A stretch of 6,776 nt of DNA from an alpha proteobacterium 3107 (GTDB lineage Bacteria > Pseudomonadota > Alphaproteobacteria > Rhodobacterales > Rhodobacteraceae): assembly GCA_001483205.1 (NCBI GenBank), contig JPPB01000002.1, forward strand, positions 1 through 6,776. The letters are read 5' to 3'. The notes below the pieces were generated by a model. That model did not search any database. It saw only the letters and a list, made by a program, of their open reading frames with translations, and was not told where the DNA came from. Below are positions 6,412-6,776 of this stretch, piece by piece. Each line of letters opens with the position of its first letter. Within the stretch, counting starts at the first letter, position 1. Both the position numbers and the translations under genes were made by a program.

Positions 6412-6776
6412 ATGAAACACCTGATTACGGCGGCGGGGCTGGCGCTGGCGGCGGCACTACCGATCCGGGCAGAGCCTGACCCGGCGAACTGGCAGGCGGT
6501 GCTTGAGGAAGCGCGCGGCCAGACCGTCTATTGGAACGCCTGGGGCGGGTCGCAGCAGATCAACGATTTCATCGCCTGGCTGGGCGAGCAGGTCAGGGCG
6601 CGCCACGGGGTTGTGGTTGAACATGTCAAACTGACCGACACCGCCGATGCCGTCAGCCGCGTGGTCGCCGAAAAGGCCGCCGGGCAGGACGAGGGCGGCG
6701 CGGTTGATCTGATCTGGATCAATGGCGAAAATTTCGCCTCGATGAAGAAACAGGGCCTGTTGTTCGGCCCGTGGGT
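6412..6776 (+). CDS. ynjB: YnjB-type ABC transporter solute-binding protein, 5' part
   Basis: The gene is cut by the right edge after 121 full codons. It starts with a Sec-type signal peptide (MKHLITAAGLALAAALPIRA, probable cleavage after A20), so the product is periplasmic. The mature start matches what I recall of E. coli YnjB: GQTVYWNAWGGSQQIN, then a TADAVSRV block with AVDLIWINGENFASMK. It would deliver a ligand to a membrane permease (YnjC type) and an ATPase (YnjD type), whose genes are expected downstream beyond the window. The ligand of the Ynj transporter is not established. The 41-nt gap from the upstream gene on the same strand suggests one transcript. Confidence 0.9.
   Translation, partial: MKHLITAAGLALAAALPIRAEPDPANWQAVLEEARGQTVYWNAWGGSQQINDFIAWLGEQVRARHGVVVEHVKLTDTADAVSRVVAEKAAGQDEGGAVDLIWINGENFASMKKQGLLFGPW

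Overview
The window looks like a chromosomal segment of an alphaproteobacterium, most likely of the Rhodobacterales (Rhodobacter/Roseobacter group). This rests on the wording of the respiratory complex I proteins, the split nuoC and nuoD genes, the long NuoE with an extra C-terminal domain, and GC of about two thirds in the core genes. No species can be named from sequence alone.

Minus strand, about 5523 down to 1: the first part of a nuo operon (NADH:quinone oxidoreductase, respiratory complex I), read right to left. The order is nuoA (GTG start), nuoB, nuoC, a GFA-family zinc protein, nuoD, an unrecognised exported protein, nuoE, and a DNA methyltransferase that runs off the left edge. The genes are packed tightly: nuoA/nuoB overlap by 10 nt, nuoC/GFA and nuoD/exported protein share ATGA, GFA/nuoD share TGATG, and exported protein/nuoE share TAATG. 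nuoB/nuoC and nuoE/methyltransferase are separated by only 9 and 7 nt. Together nuoA-E supply the front of the membrane arm (A), the N2 cluster and quinone-binding module (B, C, D) and the [2Fe-2S] subunit of the NADH-oxidising module (E). nuoF, expected next, is not in the window.

Three of the eight minus-strand genes are not complex I subunits. The GFA gene resembles its neighbours in composition and is fully coupled to them. The exported protein gene and the methyltransferase gene are visibly lower in GC. The exported protein consists of two copies of a roughly 57-residue unit, each with two cysteines, and I do not recognise it. The methyltransferase is a beta-type N6/N4 enzyme with a DPPF motif, sitting where nuoF would be expected.

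Intergenic region 5524-5743: about 220 bp between divergent genes. It holds a plausible promoter for the nuo operon, a small dyad over its -35 element, and two copies of TTGCAAAA. I see no terminator or RNA gene there.

Plus strand, 5744 to 6776: a CDP-alcohol phosphatidyltransferase gene (ynjF-like) followed by the 5' part of a YnjB-type ABC transporter solute-binding protein gene. In Escherichia coli the homologues lie together in the ynjBCDEF cluster, so permease (ynjC) and ATPase (ynjD) genes probably follow beyond the right edge.

I found no CRISPR array, transposase, tRNA or rRNA. Nothing here clearly proves a new system. The best leads are the accessory genes carried inside the nuo operon.
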